A stretch of DNA of 64,000 nucleotides, taken from positions 806,001 to 870,000 of the forward strand of contig NC_079237.1 in NCBI RefSeq assembly GCF_028502605.1, in the 5' to 3' direction. Shown in pieces: positions 1 to 10,133 of the stretch. Source of the stretch: Trichoderma breve. Its lineage: Eukaryota > Ascomycota > Sordariomycetes > Hypocreales > Hypocreaceae. Positions within the stretch are counted from its first letter, which is position 1; the number at the start of each line of letters is the position of its first letter. A program made the position numbers and the translations under genes. The notes beneath the pieces were generated by a model. The model saw only the letters and a program-made list of their open reading frames with translations, did no database searches and was not told the origin of the DNA.

Positions 1-351
1 TCGGGGACGGGGAACGGAGATTCGTTTCTGCGTGTCAATGCTGTGCGTACAGTCGCTGCTATTGCGCGATACAAGCCTCTCGCTGGAAACAAGGCATTGG
101 CGAGAGTTGCTGGTCCGGGGGGCGAGTTGCAGAAGAGTGCTGGAGATCGATGGGGCCGGACGGGAGAGGGCGAAGGCGGGATAATTGGTATCGAGTGCGT
201 CTTGGAGCGGGATGAAGATGGTGGTGTTGTTGGTGTTAAGTCGGAAGTGCTGATGGAGTATAATTGCGGTGGCATGTATAGGGCTTGGATTGATGATGAT
301 GGGGAGGCGGTGATGAGTATCTGGTCGAATGGCTCTGCAGACGAGCTGTGA
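1..351 (+). CDS. 3' end of an unidentified gene, cut by the left edge
   Basis: The + strand is open in frame 1 from the first base to the TGA at 349-351, giving a C-terminal fragment of about 116 residues. The 5' end lies outside the window, so the GTG at 43 is not a real start. The fragment is rich in Gly, Glu and Asp and ends in an ordered-looking stretch with MEYNCGGMYRAWIDDDGEA near the C-terminus. I do not recognise the family and see no motif that gives a function. The gene runs towards TIM17, which is on the opposite strand, so the two share a 3' intergenic region. Confidence 0.6.
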   Translation, partial: SGTGNGDSFLRVNAVRTVAAIARYKPLAGNKALARVAGPGGELQKSAGDRWGRTGEGEGGIIGIECVLERDEDGGVVGVKSEVLMEYNCGGMYRAWIDDDGEAVMSIWSNGSADEL

Positions 352-1006
352 GTTTTGAAGATCAACATGTGCCCAGTAATATATATAGAGATTTAGATGA
401 GATGCAATCAAGTGCAGTTATTCAAGGGGCCTCATAACCCCGAATTCATTTCATATTTGGATTACAGCATCCACCGGCCTTATTTCCAAAAGGCACAGCT
501 ATACACAGAGCAGCGTGTCCTCCACCACGCCGGCTCTTCTTTTTATATATTCGTACATTGTGAAAAAGACTCACAAACACCAGTTTCCCAGCACCACGCG
601 TAGATGTTTTTCTTTTTCTTCGATTTCTCGTCTTTTTCGCGGACCCAGAGTTTCCCTCCTTTCCCTATATCTATAATTCACGGAAAACGCCAGTGCGATG
701 CGGTTTGCAGATTATCCATAGATATTGGTAGATGTTTGGAGATTGATTCTCCCCTCCCTTTTTTCTCCCTTTCCCTCTTCGTTCGTGTTCGAGTAGAATT
801 TTCTATCCTTGTAGAACTTCTGGCGCCGCAGAGTCAACATGGAGAGAAAAGTAATAATAATTGTGCGTTGAAAGTTCGAAAAAAGCCAAGACCAGTAAAG
901 TGGAATAAAAGACAAGACTCAAGTAAAAAAAGGCAGAGTTGAGAGAGGCATAATATCGATTCGGGTTTTTCGTTTCGTTTCGGTCATCCTTTTTCTGCTA
1001 TCCACC
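352..1006. other. Intergenic, shared 3' flank of two convergent genes
   Basis: These 655 bases separate the stop codons of the left-edge gene and TIM17. The sequence has T-rich and A-rich runs typical of fungal 3' UTRs. The ORFs here have no domain or codon bias that I trust. I see no gene. Confidence 0.5.
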
Positions 1007-1668
1007 TCACAACGCCTGGACCTCAGAGTTGGGCGGCGGCTGGGGCATCTCCAGCTTGGTTGATCCAGACATCATCTTTCCAAAGGCAATACCGACACCC
1101 TCGATGACGGCCAGCAGGACGGCACAGCCAATGGCGTTGTTTCGGGCAGCCTTGACACCACCACGGAAGGCAAGGGAGCCGCCGGTGAAGAAGCCCGCAC
1201 TGCACAAGGGTTTTGTTAGCAACTCCAGTTTCACCCATAGGCTCGCCGGTGTCAACGGATGCAATGCTCACATGATGGCGTTGTAAGGATCCTCCTTCTT
1301 GCGGATGCCCTTGACGGCGCAGTCAAAGGTCGAGAAGAGACCGCCCCAGACGCCAAAGTTGCCGCCCAGGACGGGAGCTCGCATCTTGACGGCGGTGATG
1401 GCACCGATGCGGCGCTCGCCGTAGGGAGAGTTTCGGAAGCCCTTGATGCCGTGCCAGATGGTTCCGCCAATGGCCTGTAGATCAAAACAATCAAAAACCA
1501 GTCAGCCCGCCATGATACCCAAAATCTTGCGTCGATGACAACCTGTGGTGCCAATGTGGGGGGAGGGAGGGGAGAGAGAGAGAGGCTTTATCAACGTACG
1601 CCCATGGCAAAGGCACCGCCAAAGTCATTGAGAATGACAAAGGGACAAGGGTCGCGTCCGTGATCCAT
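1007..1668 (-). CDS. TIM17: Mitochondrial import inner membrane translocase subunit Tim17
   Basis: Tim17 is a four-helix core subunit of the TIM23 complex, which moves presequence proteins across and into the mitochondrial inner membrane. Joining exons 1668-1600, 1474-1272 and 1199-1007 gives 154 residues, the usual family length. The start [20 protein letters not shown] is typical of Tim17, with the conserved Asp/Asn-rich N-terminal segment. The core [12 protein letters not shown] and the C-terminal [12 protein letters not shown] tail also match fungal Tim17. Introns begin GTACGT and GTGAGC and end CAG. ATG 1668 is chosen because it gives the full conserved N-terminus. Tim44, the peripheral partner of the same translocase, is encoded 3.7 kb away. 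The first intron contains a GA-rich simple repeat. Identification is firm. Confidence 0.96.
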
Positions 1669-2903
1669 GGCTGTGGGAGAGAATCGAGTCGAAGGAGGGG
1701 GTTGGGAGAATCGGGGTCGATGATGTCGTTGCTTTTGGTGGTGAGGAAAAAAAAGTCGGTTTGCACTGGCTGAGCCGGGATTTGGTTTTTTGGAAATCTA
1801 GAAATTTCGGGCCGCGGCGCCTGTTCCGTTTTCGCAAAGGCCAATGAATGGAGTGGCGGAATTTTGCGTTCCGTTTTGGTAACGGGGGTCACATGATCCG
1901 TTTGATACGGAGGAGGTATGCGTTTGGAACGGAGCTAAATCTCAGTACAAGTGACTTGATACCAAACAAGTTGCACTTCAGACACTTTTTCATGCATGCT
2001 GCAGAGGTGATTGAAGCAATCTAACCCATTGTCATGGCTATTCTCATGGTAACAGCTGCATAGGCAAGCTTGAAATTTGGAATCAACGCCATACAATGTA
2101 AGTACTGTGATGTTGCCTACTTGGGTAGGTCCATGTATACAAGTATCCTTTAGACCTTTCAAACTTTCACCCTCCATGATTTGCCACTATTATTGCCAAC
2201 TTGGGGATCTCCCGTCTCACGGGTAGTACTAATGTACAAACTCCCTCCTCGTCAAACAAATGCAGCCCTATGCAGCTAAACCAGATCATTCAAATTGCCA
2301 TCGAGACGCATCGTACAAATTCCTGCATGTGTCGCATCCATCCCCCCAAACTACCTAGCTGCAGAGCACCCTCCATCTCCAAAGAACTAACGGCTTCGGC
2401 TCTCCGCGCGGGCTTCGGCTTCAAAACTCCACACACTTATGGACTACTCACATCCCACATAGATAACACATCAAGATCCGAGCAAAGAAACAGTCCACGC
2501 AATTCAACGTGGCCATTTCGCGCTCATTAACCATCTTTGGCTCGCCGTTGGTTCGACTGCAAAGGGATTGCGAGTGGTTCTGGAGCCCATTTCCATCAAT
2601 CATATGCTCCGTTGTACCGGATTTGGCATTTCGGTCCCAACGTGGGCCAACATGCGTGACGCCGGACATGCGCGGCGCCCCGGCAGTCTTTCCCGAATAG
2701 GGCTCGCCGGAGAAGACAAAGGATCCTCACGAAAAAAGGTCCAAAGTCGAATAGCTTCGATGGATTGCCATGTACGAGTAACGGACGGCATTAGTACCCG
2801 TAACTTGCATATAAGATAGTCGAAACCTCCTTGTAATTGTAGTCTTGCAGTCTCGCAGTCTTCATCTCAAATCCCAAAAGGTCATTCTGCTTGCTTGCCC
2901 ATC
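1669..2903. other. Divergent intergenic region between TIM17 and the GNAT gene
   Basis: This 1.2-kb stretch holds the upstream regions of two divergently transcribed genes. A TATA-like CATATAAG lies at 2808-2815, about 90 bases before the GNAT start codon. The several ORFs of 60-110 codons overlap on both strands without any recognisable protein, so I treat them as chance. Confidence 0.5.
2808..2815 (+). promoter_or_regulatory. TATA-like element of the GNAT gene
   Basis: The sequence CATATAAG sits 88 bases upstream of ATG 2904, a normal distance for a fungal TATA box plus a short 5' UTR. The assignment rests on sequence and position only. Confidence 0.4.
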
Positions 2904-3598
2904 ATGCCTCTCACAGTCCGCCCCGCTGCGGAATCAGACCTGTCTCGCTCCATCGCCATCGAAAAGCGAGCCTATGGCCCCAACAAAACGTCTCCCATCT
3001 TCTTCCCCGGCGAGGGTATGAAGCCCGAGGACCGCATCGCCATCATGACGACGCGCATCAAGGAGGAGCCCGCCACCCAGTGCATCAAAGTCGTCGACAC
3101 CGAGCTCGAGGCAAAGGGCGAGGAAGCCATGATTGCTTTTAGTATGTGGTTCATCTGGTCCGGAGATCTGAGACCAAGCTTTCCGAAGCGCCAGTGGGGA
3201 GCGGGCACCAACCTGGAGGCGTGCGAGGCGTTTTTCGGCGAGATGGACCGGAGATGGTGGGCGAGGTTTGAGGGGAAGCCGCATGTTTGTAAGTTGAACT
3301 ATGCAATCCTTGTAAGACAAGACAACTCACTCATTGTGGCCGTTCAGATCTCAAACTTCTTCATACCGACCCCGACCACCAGAAACGGGGTGCCGGCGGC
3401 CAGTGTCTCAAGTGGGGAACCGCAGAGGCCGACAGGCTCGGGCTCGTGTCGTATCTCGAGGCGTCTGAGGAAGGGCGGCCGCTGTATGAAAAGTACGGCT
3501 TCAAGGAGGTGGGCAGGATTGTCGTGGACTTGACGAAATGGGGCGGCACTGAGCCTGCCATTGCATATTTGATGCTTCGCCAGCCGGTGCTGAACTAG
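2904..3598 (+). CDS. GNAT-family N-acetyltransferase
   Basis: This is a predicted acetyl-CoA dependent N-acetyltransferase of 211 residues; the substrate is unknown. Exons are 2904-3288 and 3348-3598, and the intron starts GTAAGT and ends CAG. The start MPLTVRPAAESDL is the usual beta1-alpha1 opening of the GNAT fold. The second exon carries the acetyl-CoA binding segment YLKLLHTDPDHQKRGAGGQC, in which QKRGAG is motif A (Q/RxxGxG/A). It is followed by the motif B region ASEEGRPLYEKYGFKEVG, ending in the conserved YEKYGFKEV. This arrangement is typical of the many fungal GNAT proteins of unknown substrate. The upstream GTG-free frame from 2895 lacks an ATG, so 2904 is the natural start. Confidence 0.88.
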
Positions 3599-4163
3599 AA
3601 TTTTTGTTTATTTTTTGTTAATATTTACTAGTTTGGGTAGTATGATTTATGATATATTTATTTGTTGTTTTCTTATCACCTTGTGTTTTATTGTGGTTTG
3701 GGGAGTGAATTAACACTTACTCAGTCATCTGCCTTCAACACCACGCATTAATAGTCACCGCCATTATGAGTAACGGCATAATAACGATAAAGTTCAATTT
3801 TCCAGCTTTAATCGCTACTCTATCTTTCAATTATCGTGAATGCGCCACACCCTGCACATGCGACGCCAAAACAGCCGTGACTGCACACAACCGAAGGTTT
3901 CTCTCGCCGATGAGTCAGTGAGGCTGAATCTGGGGAAGTCACAGAACAACAGCGCGTAAAGCCACAACAGCGCACCTATCCAATGAAAGCCAACACAAAA
4001 AGAGATTCCGACGAATAAACTCAAGACGTGTAAAGTATAAGAGATGAACAGTCCAGGAGATATATAAAGCTTGAGGTTTTCTCTAGGATTGCTTTTGCTT
4101 TGTTCAGCACTCTCCCATCTTTCAACACCAAGCACAAGCAAGCACAAGCACAGCTCAGCAAAA
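3599..4163. other. Intergenic, promoter of the NADAR gene
   Basis: These 565 bases run from the GNAT stop to the NADAR start. The first 100 bases are T-rich and look like a 3' UTR. A clear TATA-type sequence lies at 4061-4068. I see no gene here. Confidence 0.5.
4061..4068 (+). promoter_or_regulatory. TATA box of the NADAR gene
   Basis: TATATAAA lies 96 bases upstream of ATG 4164, the expected place for a TATA box in a filamentous fungus. It is the cleanest match to the TATA consensus in this part of the window. Confidence 0.5.
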
Positions 4164-4822
4164 ATGACAGAACCATCAAAACAAACTCGACCTCTCTACT
4201 TTTGGAGAGAAACAGATCCCAAAACAGGCTGGCTCTCACAATGGTACTTTTGCCCCTTCAAAGACGACAAGAACCCAGCCATCATCTACGAAACCGCCGA
4301 ACAGTAAGCATCATTATCATCATTATCATCAACCTCCACATCATCAAACAAATAGCTAATAGCTAACACACCTTTAGTTACATGATGTATCAAAAAGCAA
4401 TCCTCTTCAACGACCAAGCCTCCGCAACCAAAATCCTCAAACGAGGCCTCCACCCACGTAAAATCAAAGCCCTCGGGCGTAAAGTCACGAATTTCTCTGA
4501 AGACACCTGGAACGCCAACCGCGAAGCCATCGTCCGACAAGGCAATTATCTGAAGTTCACCAATGCTGTAACAGAAGAAAGTTTTTGTCTTGGCCAGACG
4601 GGCGATTTACCGCTTGTTGGGGGCTCGTTGAGGGAGACGCTGTTGGCGACGGGGGAGAGGGAGCTTGTGGAGGCGAGTCCGTTCGATGCCGTTTGGGGAG
4701 TCGGGTTTAAGGAGGCGGATGCGGATGGGAGTAGGGAGTATTGGGGTTTGAATCTTTTGGGTAAGGCGTTGATGGAGGTGAGGGATATGCTTAGGGAGGA
4801 GAAGCAGGAGAACCGTGGTTAG
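4164..4822 (+). CDS. NADAR (DUF1768, YbiA-like) domain protein
   Basis: The whole 194-residue protein is one NADAR domain. Characterised bacterial and plant NADAR members are N-glycosidases that remove damaged early riboflavin-pathway intermediates, and others act on ADP-ribosylated bases; the role in fungi is less clear. Exons are 4164-4303 and 4378-4822, joined within AEHYMMYQKA. Family landmarks are the opening YFWRETDP, the AEHYMMYQKAILF motif that holds the conserved Glu-His-Tyr, a KFTNAV segment, LVEASPFDAVWGVGF with the catalytic-region Glu and Trp, and the C-terminal WGLNLLGKALMEVRDML. All are intact and in the usual order. The TATA box at 4061 and the ATG after a CA-rich leader support this start. 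Function in vivo is inference from family. Confidence 0.9.
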
Positions 4823-5322
4823 ATCTGACAGGACGAGGGGATTCATCAACCATTTGAGAAGTACGACGACTTACACTTTAAGCTTATGAAGACTAGATTG
4901 AATGACCAAAGATACAGGCAGATTCGAATAGACAGAAACATCTTTCCAATGCCTTGAATCGCCTTTTTGTCCATTTGATGATTATGTCTATATGTCTATA
5001 TCCCAACCTCTCGCCCACCCTCCCCTCCTCATATCATCATCGTACATGTCAAAGCGCCTCCTCTAGGCGCCAATAATAGAGCGGTGTTTTCATCCTGGCA
5101 TGCTGTTCCCATGCCCCCATATCCCTTTTTTCCCCCAAATTTTTTTTGTCTCGTTTGTCCCTTGGATATACATCTTCCACATGCTTCGATGACATAATAA
5201 TACATAATTAACACAGATCAACAAGGCTCATTCGCCAAGGATCACTCCCATGCTCCCAGACGCCGTGAATCATACAAGAAACGAGTACAAGTCATGCTTT
5301 CTTTTTTTCTTTTTCTCTCTTC
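4823..5322. other. Intergenic, shared 3' flank of NADAR gene and TIM44
   Basis: These 500 bases separate two convergent stop codons. They are T-rich near both genes, as 3' UTRs usually are. I see no gene or RNA structure. Confidence 0.45.
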
Positions 5323-7001
5323 TTAGACCCAGTCTCTTCCACTCTTTTGCATCTCAATCAAACGCCAGCCCCTAGTCTCTGGGTTGTTGACGTCTTCCGG
5401 AACTCTGGTGATACCAATGGCGTATGTAACCTGCTGCACCTTGTCCTCCATACCGGCAGCCAGCTCGTTGGTCTTGGCATTGCGGTAAACGTGGACCTCT
5501 TGGGTTCGGCAGGTGATGATGAAGACGGGAATCTCACCAGGATCCAGCATGCGGGCCTTGAGAATGTCGACGTTCCTGATATCCAGGATACGGCCATCAG
5601 ACTTCATGCCTGCCTGGAGGTATTGCTTCGTGAGAGCCTCGTAGACTGAGAATTGGGCGGCCGAGAGCCACTGCTTCAGCACCTCTGTGTCTCCCTTGAC
5701 GTAGGCGTCCAGCACCTCGGGGAGAATGTACTCGCGCAGCTCCTGTAAGAAAGGCTCGCTCTGGAACATTGGGTCCATTTGACGGAACTTCTTGATGACC
5801 ATGGCCGTCTCGTTCTCGGCAAAGAAGCCGCCAATCGTGTCGGTGATGCTTCGGGCCGTCGAGATGAGGGGGTTTTCTGACTCCTCGTATTTGCCCTTCA
5901 TGCTGAAGACGCCCTGCACAAACTTGTTGCTGTCCCGGAAGTCTCTCCAGGCTTCCTTCCAAGCCGCATCCTTGTGCAAAGTAACGTTGGTGCCGGCGCT
6001 AGTGATGCGGTGATTAGAAACTTGGTTCGCTAGCTATAGGGGTTGGATGATAGTTAGACTTACTTGGGATCCTCCTGAAGGACTTCGTCTCCACCACGTT
6101 CTTTGGCCATCTGCTCTCTTCTTCTCTTACGCTCCTCCTTCTCGACCCAACCACCGTACCTAGAAGAGGAGCCATCGTCAATGACGTTCTTGACGTTCTT
6201 GTAGGCTTCGGTGTCTCGGATGGGCTTTGTGGCCTTGTCCACGGCGTCGCCAGTGACGTTGGCGGCCTTTCGCACACCCTTCATGACGGATGTGTCCCAG
6301 GTCCAGGCGGCGCCCTTTCCAATGGCTGTAGCGGTGGTCTTTGCGACTTTGGATGTGGTTTCTGAAATGGCGCCGGTGGATTTCTCGTAGGCCTCTCGAG
6401 CTCGTCGGACTGATTCGCTCTCGGCAAACTGGTTTGCGGACGCAGCAATCTGCTTGGTCGACTCGTTCCACTCTTGGGACTTTTGAAGCTCAGTGTTCAT
6501 CGTCTCCATGAACACCTGCCAGGGAGTCTTGTCGCCATGCGGCGGGGGTGGAGGAAGATCCTCCTTCTTTTCCTTGTCCTTGCCGTCTTCCTTGCCGTCC
6601 TCCTTGGCTTCTTCCTTGCCGTCGGCCTTTTCTTCGGAATCCTTGGTCGGTTCTTCCTCAACCTTGGTTTTTGGCTCAGCCTTTTCCTCGGCGACCTTTG
6701 CCTCGGCCTTTGGCTTCTCCTCCTGGAGTCTCCGGCTGCTTACATGCAAGAGCCGGGATTGTGAGGCAACTGAAGGAATTCGCAGTTCGGCAGGAAGAAA
6801 GCTAGATCTCAACGGCATCGACAGCGCAGCGGGAAGCGCCGCACGCTCGAGGCTCGCGGCATTCCGGACAGGCTTCTGCGCAAGCTGAGAAACTAACCGA
6901 GTGTATGCGGCGGGACATCGGCCATAGGCGGGGGCAAAACGAACAGATGCCCTCGAGAGAGCATTTTCCGAATTGGCAGCGCTGCGGGCAAGAGAGTTCA
7001 T
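5323..7001 (-). CDS. TIM44: Mitochondrial import inner membrane translocase subunit Tim44
   Basis: Tim44 recruits the mtHsp70 import motor to the TIM23 channel on the matrix side. Exons 7001-6064 and 5998-5323 give 537 residues, and the intron starts GTAAGT and ends TAG. The first 90 or so residues are rich in Arg, Ser and Ala and end in a RLLHVSSRRL segment, typical of a cleaved presequence. Next come an acidic and Lys-rich linker (about 95-150), a coiled, charged middle region, and the conserved Tim44 C-terminal domain, which begins around the second exon (KDAAWKEAWRDFRDSNKFVQG) and runs to the end (RGWRLIEMQKSGRDWV). ATG 7001 is the first in-frame Met; the codons before it lead into a TTG. 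The gene is divergent from uS11m. Confidence 0.95.
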
Positions 7002-7323
7002 TTTTCTGAGCAAGAGAAAAAATCACAAACAAAAAAAGAAAAAAAATCTGCAAGTGGCTGCAGCAGCACTTGGACAGAGCGGCGGGGAGAGGAGGATGGA
7101 AATGCGGGAGGATTTGGCTCATGTGCGGACTGGAAATTTTGGTTTCGCGATGTCGGCTGGCGGCGGAAAGGCAGGCGGACAGCCGGGTGAATGCCGGCAC
7201 AATCCCACTTTGCCGCCACTACGGCCGCGGCCATTCCGATAGCGTACGAAAATTCGAGATGTTGTTGATTGAGCTGATTTGACGACAAGTTCAATTCGCA
7301 GCAACAAAAGCGGCGCAGACAGC
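7002..7323. promoter_or_regulatory. Bidirectional promoter between TIM44 and uS11m
   Basis: Only 322 bases lie between the ATG of TIM44 on the minus strand and the ATG of uS11m on the plus strand. Both products work in mitochondria, so the region may drive both genes together. It includes an A-rich block at about 7017-7047 next to the TIM44 start. I cannot point to a specific factor site. Confidence 0.5.
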
Positions 7324-8055
7324 ATGAGCTCATCACTGAGGAGCTGCGTTGCGGCCCGGCCGCTGGCTCGCATTTCGCAGGCGGTCACATCACGGAACGG
7401 CATCCAGAGCGTCCGGTGTCTGTCCCAGACAAGCGCACGATGGGAGGATTCAAAAGATGCAAAGCCAGAACCACCCAAGGCGGTGCCTCCAAAGCCTCGA
7501 ACCGAGTCGCTCCTCGACAGCATCTACAGCATTACTCAGGCGCCAAACAGCCGGTCCGCGCAATCCAACCCCATGGGAAGCCTCTCCCAAAGCATGGTCT
7601 TCCAGGCCCTCAGCAAATCCAACATCGACACCAGCGTCCTGTCAGGCGGTCCCTCGCAGGCGGCACAGAAGAAGGAGGATGAATTGGAGCCGTTCCATTT
7701 CCACGTCTACTCGCACAAGCACAACACTCACATTACATGCACAAAGCCCAATCGGGAACCCATCATCTCCATGTCATGCGGCAACATTGGCTTCAGGAAA
7801 TCACGGCGGGGCACCTTCGACTCGGCCTACTCTTTGACAAAGTACGTTTTGGAGCGATTGATTCACACGGGATGGCCAATGAAGATCCAGCGCCTCGAGC
7901 TGGTCCTCCGAGGGTTCGGCCAGGGCAGAGAGGCCGCCGTCAAGGTGCTGATGAGCCCGGAAGGCAAGGTGTTGCGGGACAAGATTGTGCGGGTTGCGGA
8001 TTCAACAAGGATCAAGTTTGCAGGAACAAGGAGCGAGAAGCCAAGACGCTTGTAG
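7324..8055 (+). CDS. MRPS18: Mitochondrial small-subunit ribosomal protein uS11m
   Basis: This is the mitochondrial uS11 protein (yeast Mrps18), a component of the small-subunit platform that contacts the decoding region of rRNA. The single exon encodes 243 residues. Residues 1-40 are rich in Ser, Arg and Ala and form a likely transit peptide. The uS11 fold starts at about FHFHVYSHKHNTHITCTKPN and includes ISMSCGNIGFRKSRRGTFDS, the family core that binds RNA, then the C-terminal LVLRGFGQGREAAVKVL. The frame is open upstream to 7279 but begins there with TTG, so ATG 7324 is chosen because it gives a normal presequence. The GTGRDAAIRAL-like segment is well conserved in family members. Confidence 0.92.
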   Translation: MSSSLRSCVAARPLARISQAVTSRNGIQSVRCLSQTSARWEDSKDAKPEPPKAVPPKPRTESLLDSIYSITQAPNSRSAQSNPMGSLSQSMVFQALSKSNIDTSVLSGGPSQAAQKKEDELEPFHFHVYSHKHNTHITCTKPNREPIISMSCGNIGFRKSRRGTFDSAYSLTKYVLERLIHTGWPMKIQRLELVLRGFGQGREAAVKVLMSPEGKVLRDKIVRVADSTRIKFAGTRSEKPRRL

Positions 8056-8391
8056 ATGCTCGGTTGCATCAGCTATATGATGACATGCTGCCGAATGTAC
8101 CATATCTTGTACAAACTATACCAAAGAAGAATGAACAAAAAAAAAAAAAAAGACAACAGAAATGCACCACCCAAACTAGGCTGCAGTCGCAAACCGTGAC
8201 GACATCAAACTCATGACATGAAACTCCTGACCCTCATGAAATATAATGGTATCGTTCCGACCCAATAGCCTGCAAATGTTAGGAAAACGAAGGGAAAGGC
8301 CTGAGCCATAAACGCCAATCTGATCTGCCCATCAACAAAAATAAAAAGAAAAGATAACAACAAAGATAATGCTCCCTGGACAGAGCCATTA
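8056..8391. other. Intergenic, shared 3' flank of uS11m and the DeSI gene
   Basis: These 336 bases separate convergent stop codons. They contain an A-rich run near 8136-8151. The sequence looks like two short 3' UTRs and carries no gene that I can support. Confidence 0.45.
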
Positions 8392-9249
8392 TCACGGCCG
8401 AATAGCCCTCTCTGCGGCTGGAAGCTGTCTGCCTGATGTGTCCCGGAGGATCTGCTTCCCTTTGCCGTTTCCTCCTCTGCGGCGCTCGTCGTCGCTGTTC
8501 CACTCGTTGTCCCGTTCCGAAAGAAGATGCGGCCTCTGCTGCCCCAGCATGCGCGACCCCTCATCCGCATGCTCATCGTCGTCCTCATCATCGACAAGTT
8601 CACCATCTGCGCTTATGTACTCTGGAGGCTCGATCCAATCCCTCGGCACGACGCAAGGCAGTGCGACTCCAATGCTCGCGGCTCGATTCAGCCACCCGGG
8701 GCCCGCATCTCCCGTCAGCTTCTTGCACAGATATGACGTAAAATGGTTGCAGTTTTTTGTGAGCAGGTTGTACGAAGTCCCGAGGAACTCTTCCGAAGCG
8801 TCTCGCAGAGCAGCGTCGATTTCCTCCGACGTGGCAAGCGTGAAGCCGTGCAGAATCTCGCACTTGAAGGTGCCTCCCGGAGGTTCAGTCCTGGGCTTTG
8901 TCCAATACACTCCGGTGACTCCGCGCCTATCGTGGCCGCCATACGCGTATTCTCGACCGTTGATGACCACTCCCGAATGAAGCAGAGATGCCCCTATTGT
9001 CCACAAGACGGAAGCGACTCTTCCGGGCTATTGGAGTCGAGCATGTGTTAGCAATCGGAGCACTCGATGGCTTATCAAAGAGCAGAGTTGTTGCACAAAG
9101 AAGAGCTGTGGCGAAAAGCCGAGGCTTGGAGGTGTACTTACCGGCAAAAGGTCGTAGACATGGATTTTGATCTCCGTCTTTTGCAGCGACAGCGTCGACC
9201 TATGTCTGCTGGTGCGCTGGCCGGAGTGATGATGTTGTTGCGAAGGCAT
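8392..9249 (-). CDS. PPPDE-family peptidase (DeSI-like isopeptidase)
   Basis: The protein is a predicted cysteine isopeptidase of the PPPDE (DUF862) family, members of which remove SUMO or ubiquitin. Exons 9249-9142 and 9027-8392 give 247 residues; the intron starts GTAAGT and ends TAG. The fold starts with IKIHVYDLLPPGRVAS. The catalytic His is His53 in LLHSGVV, the EYAYGGH segment follows, and the catalytic Cys is Cys129 in LLTKNCNHFT. A Pro-rich PP(E)Y patch near residue 165 is typical of the family. The C-terminal 80 residues are acidic and low in complexity (a run of Asp and Glu, then charged residues). ATG 9249 is the only start that gives the full first strand. The substrate is not predictable from sequence. 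Confidence 0.9.
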
Positions 9250-10133
9250 TGCGACTGTAGTTGTGGTTGCGATTGCGATCGTGATGCGGAGAGGGAAATG
9301 GAGGATGGAGGATGGAGGATGGAGATAGTCTGTGTCTCGCGTGTAAGTCGTGAAACAATGCGGGGATTCGGGTTTAAAGAGACAAGATAAAGAAGTGCAG
9401 TGACAAAGAACAGTGGCGAGAACAAGAGCAGCACGTTAAGAATGAAGACGGCGTAAGTGTTCCAATCTCAGCTTGGTGGTGATGATTGTGTCGAGGTGAG
9501 ATTGAACAGTTGAGATGGATGAGATGGATCAAATTGCTTACGTCGGCTCCCCAGAGCTGGAGATGCCCTGTAAAGAAGAAACTCAGTACTACTCCATCCA
9601 GGCCCCGGGGCGGCCAATAGTGCCCGGTTCAATAGCTCTTCAATAGCGACGCAGCGCCTCTCAGCTCAATCGCTTCCGGCAGCGCCGCAATGCCGAACAG
9701 CTCCAGCAGTGGATTCTGCCTGCCCTATGACGCATGCCCTGACTAAGACCCGGGAAAATCTAGCGCCGAGCCCGACCTGAGCTTCAGCTAAAGCCCAATC
9801 AATGTGGGGTCAATGCTCAAATTTCATTCTCACCATCTCCCCTCCTCTCCAGGAAAAAAAAAATTATAAAAAAGAAGGCAAAAAAGGGCCAGCTTCCATC
9901 TGCGCCCCGTTGCTCTTCCAGCGTCCGATATTCTCTCGAATCGGTCGCTCCAGGCTTGCAATAGCCCGACGGCCACATTGGCGCCCTCCGTCGCGTCCTC
10001 AGCCTCGTTTTTGGCTTCTCTTCTCTTCGTTTCTCCATCGCGCGCAGCAAGGTCTGCAGCCCTTGGACCGTTTCCGCCCTCTCGACTCCTTGTCCCCTTT
10101 ATCCCCTCCCGTCACTACGCAAAATCAAGAAAG
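9250..10133. other. Divergent intergenic region with a tandem ATGGAGG repeat
   Basis: This region lies between the divergent DeSI gene and OLA1. At 9298-9323 an ATGGAGG unit is repeated about four times. Upstream of OLA1 the sequence is C/T-rich, as in many fungal promoters of highly expressed genes. ORFs here are short and unconvincing. Confidence 0.45.
9298..9323. repeat. Tandem 7-bp repeat (ATGGAGG, about 4 copies)
   Basis: The unit ATGGAGG recurs head-to-tail just upstream of the DeSI start codon. It is a small microsatellite and may vary between strains. Confidence 0.6.
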
